Origin: Deltaproteobacteria bacterium
Lineage (GTDB): Bacteria > Desulfobacterota > DSM-4660 > Desulfatiglandales > HGW-15
Assembly: GCA_016926135.1 (NCBI GenBank)
Contig: JAFGPH010000377.1
Span: forward strand, 1-7,305
DNA: 7,305 nucleotides
Reading direction: 5' to 3'
The translations under genes were made by a program, and so were the position numbers. Below are positions 1 to 6,703 of the stretch, in pieces. Under the pieces are notes generated by a model. That model saw nothing but the letters and a program-made list of their open reading frames with translations, searched no databases and had not been told where the DNA came from. Numbering within the stretch: position 1 is the first letter of the stretch; each line of letters starts with the position of its first letter.

Positions 1-459
1 CTCTACCTGGGATGGGCGCAAAAGGAAGAGATACGACATCGCAGGATCGTCGAAGAGATCATTGATTTCCTTGAGATTGCACCTATCAGAAAGAAGGTGG
101 TGGGCCTCCTGCCCTATGGTTTGCGAAAGCGGGTTGAGTTGGCAAGGGCCCTGGCCCTGGAGCCTAAAGTCCTGCTGCTGGATGAACCGATGGCCGGGAT
201 GAATCTTGAGGAGAAGGAGGACATCGCCCGCTTCATCCTCGATGTCTTCGAAGGCCAGGGGGCCACCTATCCGGACACACCCGTTCTCAGGGACGGAATC
301 AGAAGCATCGTACTGGTTGAGCACGATATGGGCGTTGTGATGGACCTCGCGGACAGAATCATCGTCCTTGACTTCGGACGCAAGATCGCCGAGGGCTTGC
401 CCGCCGAAATCAGCAGGAATGAGGAAGTCATCACCGCCTACCTCGGAAAGAGGAAATAG
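1..459 (+). CDS. livG: LivG-type ABC transporter ATP-binding protein (5' end missing)
   Basis: One of two cytoplasmic ATPase subunits of a LIV/HAAT-type importer. The frame is open from base 1, so the Walker A region and start lie outside the window; 152 C-terminal residues remain. Visible motifs are a LivG-style signature (LPYGLRKRVELARAL, where most ABC proteins have LSGGQ), Walker B (VLLLDEPMAGMN) and an H-loop (VEHDM), followed by the family ending DRIIVLDFGRKIAEG. Between the helix after Walker B and the H-loop there is a stretch (about GQGATYPDTPVLRDGIRS) roughly a dozen residues longer than the usual short turn in LivG. A 29-nt gap separates it from livF, so the two are probably co-transcribed. 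The assignment as LivG rather than LivF rests on the signature form and the His-containing H-loop. Confidence in the family is high; the substrate is unknown. Confidence 0.93.
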   Translation, partial: LYLGWAQKEEIRHRRIVEEIIDFLEIAPIRKKVVGLLPYGLRKRVELARALALEPKVLLLDEPMAGMNLEEKEDIARFILDVFEGQGATYPDTPVLRDGIRSIVLVEHDMGVVMDLADRIIVLDFGRKIAEGLPAEISRNEEVITAYLGKRK

Positions 460-488
460 GGCGGTCAGCTTCGAGTGGATGTCAGAGA

Positions 489-1283
489 ATGCTGCAAGTG
501 AACAACATTGAAGTGGTTTACATGAATGTCATCCGGGTGCTGAGAGGCGTGTCCCTGGAGGTTGACGAGGGCGAGATTGTAGCCCTGCTGGGGGCTAATG
601 GGGCGGGCAAGACAACGACGCTCAAGGCCATATCAGGGATGCTGAAGACTGAGGAGGGACAGGTTACCGAAGGCAGCATCGAATTCAGGGGGCAGAGGAT
701 CCACGGGTACGGTCCCGATAAGATTGCAGGGATGGGGATCAGTCAGGCCATGGAGGGGCGAAGGGTTCTCCAACACCTCAGTGTGGAGGAAAATCTATTG
801 GTTGGGGCTTACTGCCGAAAGGACAGGGCCGGGGTCAGGAAAGACATGGAAATGGTTTTTGACTACTTCCCCAAAATAGGGGCCCTCCGCCGCCGGATGA
901 GCGGGTATCTTTCTGGAGGGGAGCAGCAGATGCTGGTGATCGGGCGGGCGCTCATGGCAAGTCCAAGTCTGATGCTCCTGGATGAGCCATCCCTCGGCCT
1001 TGCACCGCTTATGGTGCAGGACATCTACGAGATTATCCAGAAAATCAGTGCTGAACAGAAGATGGCGATCCTCGTGGTGGAACAGAACGTCGGGGCCGCT
1101 CTCGGCATCGCAGATTACGGCCACGTGATGGAAAACGGCAGAGTCGTGATGGGGGGTCCTGCGGAGCGTCTCAGGGATAACGAGGACATTCGAGAATTCT
1201 ATCTGGGACTGTCTGCGGTTGGATCTCGCAAGAGCTATCGGGAGGTGAAGCATTACAGGCGAAAGAAGAGGTGGCTCGGCTAG
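489..1283 (+). CDS. livF: LivF-type ABC transporter ATP-binding protein
   Basis: Second ATPase of the importer, expected to pair with the LivG-type subunit under the LivH/LivM membrane domains. It has 264 residues: Walker A GANGAGKT at 35-42, the LivF Q-loop region (AMEGRRVLQHLSVEENL) near 87-103, signature LSGGEQ at 141-146, and Walker B LMLLDE at 161-166 followed by PSLGLAP. The H-loop position reads EQN (198-200), which is normal for LivF and distinguishes it from LivG. Typical LivF proteins are about 235-240 residues. This one carries a roughly 25-residue, strongly basic tail (GSRKSYREVKHYRRKKRWLG). The SD before the ATG is weak, so translation may depend on coupling to livG 29 nt upstream. 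The stop codon lies inside the left arm of a long hairpin that leads into the ligase gene. Confidence 0.95.
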   Translation: MLQVNNIEVVYMNVIRVLRGVSLEVDEGEIVALLGANGAGKTTTLKAISGMLKTEEGQVTEGSIEFRGQRIHGYGPDKIAGMGISQAMEGRRVLQHLSVEENLLVGAYCRKDRAGVRKDMEMVFDYFPKIGALRRRMSGYLSGGEQQMLVIGRALMASPSLMLLDEPSLGLAPLMVQDIYEIIQKISAEQKMAILVVEQNVGAALGIADYGHVMENGRVVMGGPAERLRDNEDIREFYLGLSAVGSRKSYREVKHYRRKKRWLG

Positions 1284-1345
1284 CCCCGATCCACCCACTG
1301 ATTACTGACAAGGGACACAAAATAGGCGGTGGATTTGGGGCTAGC
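1279..1345 (+). repeat. Long imperfect hairpin between livF and the ligase gene
   Basis: The left arm 1279-1295 begins GCTAGCCCC and the right arm 1328-1345 ends GGGGCTAGC, giving 9 perfect pairs. After a G-T wobble and a one-base bulge, ATCCACC pairs with GGTGGAT for 7 more. The loop is about 32 nt. The livF stop (TAG, 1281-1283) is in the left arm. A possible upstream GTG start for the ligase (1329) is buried in the right arm. The hairpin ends directly before the GGAAGG that precedes ATG 1362. No T-run follows, so it is not a classical terminator. It may act as a translational coupling or mRNA-processing element; the function is inferred, while the pairing is seen directly. Confidence 0.7.
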
Positions 1346-1351
1346 GGAAGG
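1346..1351 (+). promoter_or_regulatory. Ribosome binding site deciding the ligase start
   Basis: GGAAGG lies 10 nt before ATG 1362 and directly after the right arm of the 1279-1345 hairpin, where it would be single-stranded. An alternative in-frame GTG at 1329 has only a distant AGGGA (13 nt away) and sits within the stem, so the ATG is preferred. Confidence 0.5.
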
Positions 1352-1361
1352 GCTTGACAAG

Positions 1362-3302
1362 ATGACGACCGGGACGGAACAACTTCACAGAGAAAAGGGC
1401 GATACATGGCCCAAGGTACTCCGGTACAACCATGAGAAATACGGCGATACCCGCACGGCCATGCGCCATAAGCACTATGGAATCTGGCAGCCATACACGT
1501 GGAAGGATTACTACCTCAATGTGAAGACCCTGACGCTGGGCCTGATTTCCTCGGGCCTCGAACCTGGGGACAAGGTCCTCATTGTCGGAGATAACGCCCC
1601 TGAATGGTATTATGCCGAGTTGGCCGCCCAGGCCGCCCACGCCGTCTCCGTGGGGGCCTATTCGGAGCTGACGCCCACCGAGATCCTGTACATTGCCCAG
1701 AATTCAGAGGCCGCATTTGCCGTGGTGCAGGACCAGGAGCAGGTCGACAAGCTGCTCTTGGTCAAGGACGCCCTGCCCCGGCTGAAGAAGGTTGTCTTCT
1801 GGAACTACAAGGGGTTGGCTAACTACGGGGACTCCATCCTCATGGGGTTCAGAGAAGCCTTCGCACTGGGCCGAAAACACGAAGCGGAACACCCGGGGCT
1901 TTTTGAGCGAACGGTGGAAGCCGGCAAAGCGAACGATGTCTGCGCCATCGTGTACACATCGGGAACCACCGGCGAAGCACCCAAAGGAGCCGTCCACACT
2001 TACGGAACCTTGAGGGCAGGGGCCGAATACCACCTGCATCTCGACCCCTGGCACGATCATGACAATATCGTGCCCCACCTGCCCCCCGTTTGGATCAATG
2101 AGCAATGGATTTCGATTGGGTGTCACCTTCTTTCGGCTAGCACGCTCAACTTTGCCGAGGGGCCTGAAACCCAGCAGAGGGACTCCAGGGAAGTCGGACC
2201 CAGCATCGTATGCCGTGGAGCTCGGCTCTGGGAGAGCCAGGCTGCAATGGTTCGGACGAGGATCTCCAGCGTCCGTCTTCTCAACCGGCTCGCATTTCTT
2301 GCGTTCATGCCTGCCGGCAATCAGATGGCCGAGTCTGCATACAGAAAGAAGAAATCTGGCCTGCTCTGGAAAATTTTCAATTCTTTCGTCGACAGGGCAT
2401 TCTTCGTTCCGATCCGGCGAAGCCTGGGTCTGCAAAACGCCAGGGTCTGCTATACCACCGGGGCCATTCTCAGCCCGGAGGCTTTTCAGTTCTACCATGC
2501 CCTGAACCTGCCCCTCAAAAGCCTCTATGGGTCGACCGAGGGCGGAGCCCTGACCGGAGCGAACAATGACGATATCCAATGGGGCACGGTGGGTCCCCCT
2601 CACAAGGGGACAGAAGTGACTGTAACCGATGATGGAGAAATCATCTACAGGCAGCCCGGCACTTTTATCGGCTACTATAACGAACCGGACAGGACCGCCG
2701 AAGTGATGCAGGACGGATGGTTCTACAGCGGGGACAGAGGGTTCATCCGGGACGACGGGCACCTCGTGCTTGTAGACAGGGGAAAGGACCTCGTTCAACT
2801 GGCAAATGGGGACACCCTTGTCCCCCAGCTTGCCGAAAGCCGGTTGAGGTTAAGTCCCTATATCAAGGATGCGTGGATCCTGGCCGGCCCTGAAGGGGCT
2901 TACGCCTCCGCGATCATTGTGATCAATTACGATACGGTTGGAAATTGGGCCGGAGAGAAGAGGGTTCCTTACAGCACCTTCGCGGAACTCGCCCAAAGAC
3001 CGGAGGCTTACGAACTGGTGAAGCAGGATATCGAGAGAGCCAACCGCACCTTGTCGCCGGGCTCGAGGGTGAAGAAATTCGTCAATCTCCACAAGGAATT
3101 CGACCCGGACGAAGGAGAGTTGACCCGAAATAGAAAGCTGAGAAGGACCTTTTTGGAAGGACGATACCGCGAACTCGTTGAGGCGATCTATGATGATCAA
3201 GAGGAGGCATCGATAGAGGCGTGGGCCGGACACGGTGACGGAGGCAAGGGACCCATCAAGACAACGATTCGAATCCAGTCCGTCGAAGGAGGTACCGGAT
3301 GA
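1362..3302 (+). CDS. AMP-forming acyl-CoA ligase (long-chain fatty-acid CoA ligase-like), embedded in LIV transporter operon
   Basis: ANL-superfamily enzyme expected to activate a carboxylic acid as acyl-AMP and pass it to CoA in the cytoplasm. It has 646 residues from ATG 1362 (657 if the GTG at 1329 is used). Motifs in order are the ATP-binding P-loop YTSGTTGEAPKG at 198-209, LYGSTEGG at 388-395, GWFYSGD at 452-458 (D458 is the expected ribose contact), DRGKD from 472, and a C-terminal NRKLRR whose K592 is a candidate for the adenylation lysine. The P-loop has one residue more (E-A before PKG) than the common TSGTTGxPKG form. The length and the long middle region (PHLPPVWINEQW onward) resemble the FadD15/long-chain class more than short acetyl-CoA synthetases. 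The stop overlaps the livH start by 4 nt. Substrate chain length or aromaticity cannot be read from the sequence. Confidence 0.92.
   Translation: MTTGTEQLHREKGDTWPKVLRYNHEKYGDTRTAMRHKHYGIWQPYTWKDYYLNVKTLTLGLISSGLEPGDKVLIVGDNAPEWYYAELAAQAAHAVSVGAYSELTPTEILYIAQNSEAAFAVVQDQEQVDKLLLVKDALPRLKKVVFWNYKGLANYGDSILMGFREAFALGRKHEAEHPGLFERTVEAGKANDVCAIVYTSGTTGEAPKGAVHTYGTLRAGAEYHLHLDPWHDHDNIVPHLPPVWINEQWISIGCHLLSASTLNFAEGPETQQRDSREVGPSIVCRGARLWESQAAMVRTRISSVRLLNRLAFLAFMPAGNQMAESAYRKKKSGLLWKIFNSFVDRAFFVPIRRSLGLQNARVCYTTGAILSPEAFQFYHALNLPLKSLYGSTEGGALTGANNDDIQWGTVGPPHKGTEVTVTDDGEIIYRQPGTFIGYYNEPDRTAEVMQDGWFYSGDRGFIRDDGHLVLVDRGKDLVQLANGDTLVPQLAESRLRLSPYIKDAWILAGPEGAYASAIIVINYDTVGNWAGEKRVPYSTFAELAQRPEAYELVKQDIERANRTLSPGSRVKKFVNLHKEFDPDEGELTRNRKLRRTFLEGRYRELVEAIYDDQEEASIEAWAGHGDGGKGPIKTTIRIQSVEGGTG
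3286..3293 (+). promoter_or_regulatory. Strong Shine-Dalgarno for livH inside the ligase 3' end
   Basis: AAGGAGGT lies 5 nt before ATG 3299 and within the last codons of the ligase. Together with the ATGA overlap it implies both translational coupling and efficient independent initiation of livH. Confidence 0.85.
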
Positions 3303-4186
3303 CCTTCTTCCTGCAATTGGTCGTGACCGGCCTTGCCCAGGGTATGGTTTATGCCCTGATCGCCATTGGCTTCGTGATCGTTCTGAAATGCTCCGAGGTG
3401 TTCAACATTGCCCAGGGGCATTTCGTTCTCATCGGTGGCTACCTCGGATTCACCTTTTTGGTCACCTTCGGCCTGCCGATTTGGGCAGCCCTCGGAATGG
3501 CGATCGTGACCGCCATCATCATGGGCTTGTTGATCGAACGCCTGATCCTGCGCCCTCTCTTGGGAGAACCGGTCCTCGCTGTGGTCATGGCCACCATAGC
3601 CCTTGCCACGGTACTCGGAGGGCTCGCAACCCTGCTCTGGGGTGCCGAGTACAAGGCGTACCACGGGTTATTGCCTACCATCACCCTCAGCATCGGTTCC
3701 GTATCCGTACCTTCGGAGTCCCTGATCGGGCTCATCGTCTCCATTGCATGTGTGGCCATACTAATGTTCGTCTTCCGCTACACCAAAATCGGTCTGGCCA
3801 TGAGGGCCACAGCCGAGGACCTGCAGGTGGTGCAGAGTGTCGGCATCAAAGCGACAACCGTCTATGCCGTCTCCTGGGTCATCGCCTGCGTCGTCGGTGT
3901 CATCGGCGGCATCCTTTTGGGCGGCGTATCCGGCGCGAATATGGAACTCGCCAATATCGGCCTTAAGGCATTCGCCGTGGTGTTGCTGGGAGGGGTGAAC
4001 TCCGTGGGCGGTGCCATCGTGGCCGGGATCATACTGGGGATGCTGGAAAATGTCGCTGCCGGGTACCTGGACCCGCTGCTGCCCGGAGGTGGACTCTCTC
4101 AGGTATTCCCCTTTATTGTCATGATCATCGTGCTCATCTTCAGGCCTTACGGGCTCTTTGGCCTGGTGAGGATCGAGAGGATTTGA
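3299..4186 (+). CDS. livH: LivH-type ABC transporter permease
   Basis: One of the two inner-membrane channel subunits. It has 295 residues, the usual LivH size, and is almost wholly hydrophobic, with about eight likely membrane segments (roughly 5-30, 38-57, 62-82, 90-115, 138-160, 186-212, 222-245, 265-283). The N-terminus GMVYALIAIGFVIVLK followed by FNIAQGHF is the LivH hallmark. GLAMRATAEDLQVVQSVGI (from residue 165) is the cytoplasmic coupling stretch that contacts the ATPases. GGVNSVGGAIVAGIILGMLE near the C-terminus is also typical. The start ATG overlaps the ligase stop (ATGA) behind AAGGAGGT; livM begins 3 nt after the stop. This coupling ties permease production to the ligase. Family assignment is firm; the transported substrate is not. 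Confidence 0.95.
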   Translation: MTFFLQLVVTGLAQGMVYALIAIGFVIVLKCSEVFNIAQGHFVLIGGYLGFTFLVTFGLPIWAALGMAIVTAIIMGLLIERLILRPLLGEPVLAVVMATIALATVLGGLATLLWGAEYKAYHGLLPTITLSIGSVSVPSESLIGLIVSIACVAILMFVFRYTKIGLAMRATAEDLQVVQSVGIKATTVYAVSWVIACVVGVIGGILLGGVSGANMELANIGLKAFAVVLLGGVNSVGGAIVAGIILGMLENVAAGYLDPLLPGGGLSQVFPFIVMIIVLIFRPYGLFGLVRIERI

Positions 4187-4189
4187 CCC

Positions 4190-5245
4190 ATGGCGTTAGG
4201 CATAGGAACCTTTCACGAACACTATGCGCAGGATATGGCGATCTTCCACTCCAGGCTGCAATGGGGAGTCCTGGTTGCCTTTCTCGTCTTTCTCTTTGCC
4301 TGCCCGCTCTTTTGCAGCGACAGGCTACTGACCATCATGACCATGATGGGCATTTCCGTGATCAGCGTCCACGGTCTCAACATTCTCACAGGATACTGCG
4401 GTCAGATCTCCATCGGGCATGCGGGCTTTATGGCAGTGGGTGGCTACACATCGGCCGTTCTATGTGCAAAGCTTGGCGTGCCATTCTGGGCGGCGCTCCC
4501 CTGCGCAGCCCTCGCTGCAGGAGTAGCAGGCTTGATTTTCGGCCTCCCATCCCTGAAGATCAAGGGCTTCTACCTCATCATGGCGACCATCGCCGCACAT
4601 TTCATCATTATTTGGAGCATCATCCAGCTCCGCAGTATCACCGGCGGGCCGGACGGCCTGAGCATACCCGCACCTGAGTTGGGGACGATCACTCTGAGCT
4701 CCAAGGCCAACTACTACTACCTGGTGATGGGCTTAACCTGCCTGGGAACACTCCTGGCCAAGAACATCGTCCGGACCAGGGCAGGCAGGGCCTTTATCGC
4801 CATCCGGGATAATGACCTGGCGGCCGAAGTCATGGGGGTCAGCCTTTGGAGCTACAAGCTGCAAGCGTTCTTTATCGGCTGCGTCTATGCCGGAGTTGCA
4901 GGCTCGCTGCTTATTCACTACTTCAGTTTTGCCAGTACAGACCAGTTCCCGTTCATGGATTCGGTCTGGTATCTGGGAATGTTGATCGTGGGCGGCATGG
5001 GCAGCGTGACAGGCGCCGTCTTCGGCGCCGTTGCCCTCCGGCTCCTGGATGAACTCGTCACTATCGTGGGCCCGATTCTGTCCGCCGCCGTTGCCCCGCA
5101 GGCGGCCGCTTCGCTGGCCCTCATTTCCCACGGACTGATCATCATTATCTTCCTTATCTTTGAACCACGAGGCCTTCATCACCGATGGGAGATGATCAAG
5201 GCCTACTTCAGGCTTTGGCCCTTCTCCCACGAAGTGTCAGAGTGA
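4190..5245 (+). CDS. livM: LivM-type ABC transporter permease
   Basis: Second inner-membrane channel subunit, 351 residues. The N-terminal ~25 residues (MALGIGTFHEHYAQDM...) are hydrophilic and precede the first membrane segment. The LivM hallmark GYCGQISIGHAGF starts at residue 68, with VGGYTSA just after it. LPSLKIKGFYLIMATIA and the SITGGPDGL loop follow, and the coupling stretch RAFIAIRDNDLAAEVMGV starts at residue 200. GMLIVGGMGSVTGAVFGA lies in the C-terminal third, and the end is EPRGLHHRWEMIK, as in many LivM proteins. GAGAGG (4175-4180), 9 nt before the ATG, is the likely SD, located in the end of livH. The 3-nt livH-livM gap implies one transcript and matched stoichiometry. An ATG further in (at MAIFHSRLQW) is a possible but less well supported start. 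Confidence 0.95.
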   Translation: MALGIGTFHEHYAQDMAIFHSRLQWGVLVAFLVFLFACPLFCSDRLLTIMTMMGISVISVHGLNILTGYCGQISIGHAGFMAVGGYTSAVLCAKLGVPFWAALPCAALAAGVAGLIFGLPSLKIKGFYLIMATIAAHFIIIWSIIQLRSITGGPDGLSIPAPELGTITLSSKANYYYLVMGLTCLGTLLAKNIVRTRAGRAFIAIRDNDLAAEVMGVSLWSYKLQAFFIGCVYAGVAGSLLIHYFSFASTDQFPFMDSVWYLGMLIVGGMGSVTGAVFGAVALRLLDELVTIVGPILSAAVAPQAAASLALISHGLIIIIFLIFEPRGLHHRWEMIKAYFRLWPFSHEVSE

Positions 5246-5321
5246 AAGGAGGTGATCCCGTTCTACAGAATGTCCTAAGGACGGAATGCTCCAACCCATG
5301 AACGAGAAAGGAGTGGAAGAG
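5246..5321 (+). promoter_or_regulatory. Leader before the binding-protein gene with three SD-like sites
   Basis: The leader begins one base after the livM stop. AAGGAGGTGATCC at 5246-5258 is complementary over 13 nt to the conserved 3' tail of bacterial 16S rRNA, yet no start codon lies at normal spacing. AAGGA (5277-5281) precedes ATG 5286 by 4 nt. AAAGGAG (5307-5313) precedes ATG 5322 by 8 nt. CCGTTCT (5258-5264) can pair with AAGGACGG (5277-5284) in a small stem. A two-codon ORF (ATG TCC TAA, 5270-5278) and its in-frame GTG extension (5252) are present but unsupported as genes. A role as a ribosome standby or expression-boosting leader is inferred. Confidence 0.5.
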
Positions 5322-6578
5322 ATGACTAGAATCAAGTTGGCTGCAGTGGCATCACTGATCATGATCCTGCTGGCGCTGTGGGGGTTTCCTGCCACGAACA
5401 TCTATGCGAAGACCCTGTATGTCGGCGGCACTCAGTCTCTGACCGGGCCCTTTGCCGAGGATTCGGCGGCCGTGTTGGCTGCCATCGAGGACTATGTCAA
5501 ATATGTCAATGAGACCAAGAATCTAGCCCCGTGGCGCAAAGATAAATTCCCAGCCGATATAAAACTGGAGGTCCTGTGGCGCGATGATGAGCTCAAGCCG
5601 GCCAAGGCATTGAGCATTTATGAGGAACTCAAGGCCAAGGGCATGTTGGTCGCCAGGATATCGGGGTCGCCCATAGCCCTGGCCCTCAAAGACAGAATGT
5701 GGGCGGACCGCATGGGCGCCACAAGTATGGCCACCGGACCTTACTACCTGTCGCCTCCCCAGAGCTGCCTTACGTATTACCCGATTTATACCGATTCCGC
5801 TGCCGCCATCGCCGATTGGTTCAAAGCAAGCTGGAAGGAAAAGAGGAAGCCGAGGGTCGCCTATCTGACCGCCGACAATGCCATGGGCAGGTCGATTGAG
5901 ATCCCTGAGATGAAAGCCTATCTCGAGAAGACCGGCTATGAATTCGTGGGAACCCAGTACGTGCCTCTGGTGCCCACCTCGCCGCCAACCACCCAGCTCA
6001 CATGGCTCAAAGAAAAGGGTGTTGATCTTGCTCTCGGTGTCATGATCAATCCCGGATCGCAGCCGACGGTCAAGGAGATGGTCAGGCTGGGCATGGGGTC
6101 CTTTCAACCCTACAAGATGACCTTGGGTGTCGGCGCGCCAGGTCACGCCGCTGTGTTCGCCGCTGCCATGGGCGAGTTGGGTGACGGTTACGTCTGCGCC
6201 GGCAGCTTCCGGCCTATGGACGACCTCGCGGTCCCCGGGATCAAGTTCTGCGACGACCTGCAGAAAAAGTACCGACCCGACAAGCGGGTTACCCACATCA
6301 TGTATGAGGCAGGGATTCTTGAGGGCATGATCCAGGTTGAGGCTCTGCGATTGACGATGCAGGCGGTGCCGTTTGAGAAGCTCACGCGCCGCGATGTCCT
6401 GGAGAAAGGCTTTTTCCAGATCAAGAATCTTGACACCGGCAAAATAAGCAGTACACCGCTCACCTACGGCGAAAGCGATATCGAGGGCGTGGATCAGATT
6501 CGGATCGACCAGGTGCAGAAGGGGAAGGTGGTGGAAGTTGGTCTCACCCCGTTGCGTCACATTTTCACAAAGAAATAG
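5322..6578 (+). CDS. Periplasmic substrate-binding protein of LIV/HAAT ABC transporter (LivK-type, Peripla_BP_6)
   Basis: Captures the ligand in the periplasm and delivers it to LivH/LivM. It has 418 residues from ATG 5322. In-frame ATGs at 5286 and 5298 would add 12 or 8 acidic, polar residues. The start at 5322 is chosen because AAAGGAG lies 8 nt upstream and because it gives a standard signal peptide: MTRIK, a hydrophobic core LAAVASLIMILLALWGF, and likely cleavage after IYA before KTLYVGG. No lipobox Cys is seen, so it is probably soluble. The mature N-terminus (VGGTQSLTGPFAEDSA) is the type-I binding-protein opening; YVKYVNETKN and WRDDELKPAKAL follow the LivK pattern. Cys residues at 149, 292 and 310 could form a disulfide. 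The second-lobe segment LGVGAPGH lacks an obvious equivalent of the Glu that holds the ligand amino group in LivJ/LivK. Binding specificity is unknown. Confidence 0.9.
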   Translation: MTRIKLAAVASLIMILLALWGFPATNIYAKTLYVGGTQSLTGPFAEDSAAVLAAIEDYVKYVNETKNLAPWRKDKFPADIKLEVLWRDDELKPAKALSIYEELKAKGMLVARISGSPIALALKDRMWADRMGATSMATGPYYLSPPQSCLTYYPIYTDSAAAIADWFKASWKEKRKPRVAYLTADNAMGRSIEIPEMKAYLEKTGYEFVGTQYVPLVPTSPPTTQLTWLKEKGVDLALGVMINPGSQPTVKEMVRLGMGSFQPYKMTLGVGAPGHAAVFAAAMGELGDGYVCAGSFRPMDDLAVPGIKFCDDLQKKYRPDKRVTHIMYEAGILEGMIQVEALRLTMQAVPFEKLTRRDVLEKGFFQIKNLDTGKISSTPLTYGESDIEGVDQIRIDQVQKGKVVEVGLTPLRHIFTKK

Positions 6579-6596
6579 GCATAACCCAGCAATCCG

Positions 6597-6627
6597 CCAG
6601 GGGCCCTATCGTTCCCGGAGCCCCTGG
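6597..6627 (+). terminator. GC-rich hairpin after the binding-protein gene (terminator-like)
   Basis: CCAGGGGC (6597-6604) pairs perfectly with GCCCCTGG (6620-6627) around a 15-nt loop, 18 nt after the stop. No T-run follows (ACCCCATC instead), so it is not a canonical intrinsic terminator. It could end transcription weakly or protect the 3' end of the transporter mRNA. Confidence 0.5.
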
Positions 6628-6672
6628 ACCCCATCAAGGGAACGAGTAGACAGCTTGCGTCATAACTTCATA

Positions 6673-6703
6673 TTGAGACAAAGAGGCATACAGAGCTTAT
6701 CCT
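6673..6703 (+). promoter_or_regulatory. Possible sigma-70 promoter for the DUF169 gene
   Basis: TTGAGA (6673-6678) resembles a -35 box and TATCCT (6698-6703) a weak -10 box, with a 19-nt spacer that is longer than ideal. The -10 overlaps the left arm of the 6692-6767 inverted repeat. This is the best match seen in the gap, but it is weak. Confidence 0.2.

Noticed and set aside
795..1298. Antisense open frame over livF
   Set aside because: The opposite strand carries intact Walker B and signature motifs; the antisense product is low-complexity and unrecognised.
1329..1361. GTG start giving an 11-residue longer ligase
   Set aside because: The GTG sits in the right arm of the hairpin with only a distant SD. 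ATG 1362 has GGAAGG at 10 nt. Not fully excluded.
1704..2798. Long antisense open frame (364 codons) opposite the ligase
   Set aside because: It is covered by a ligase gene with conserved motifs throughout. The translation shows no recognisable domain; long antisense frames are common in GC-rich genes with third-position bias.
3235..3966. Sense-strand open frame (243 codons) over the ligase end and livH
   Set aside because: It runs through livH in another frame; its Arg/His-rich product is a frame-shifted reading of the permease.
5246..5258. Remnant of a 16S rRNA gene 3' end or its antisense
   Set aside because: Only the 13-nt anti-SD complement matches; the flanking bases do not continue the rRNA sequence, so an over-long SD is the simpler reading.
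5523..6560. Long antisense open frame (345 codons) opposite the binding-protein gene
   Set aside because: Shadow of a clear binding-protein gene. The His/Arg/Gly-rich product resembles no family.
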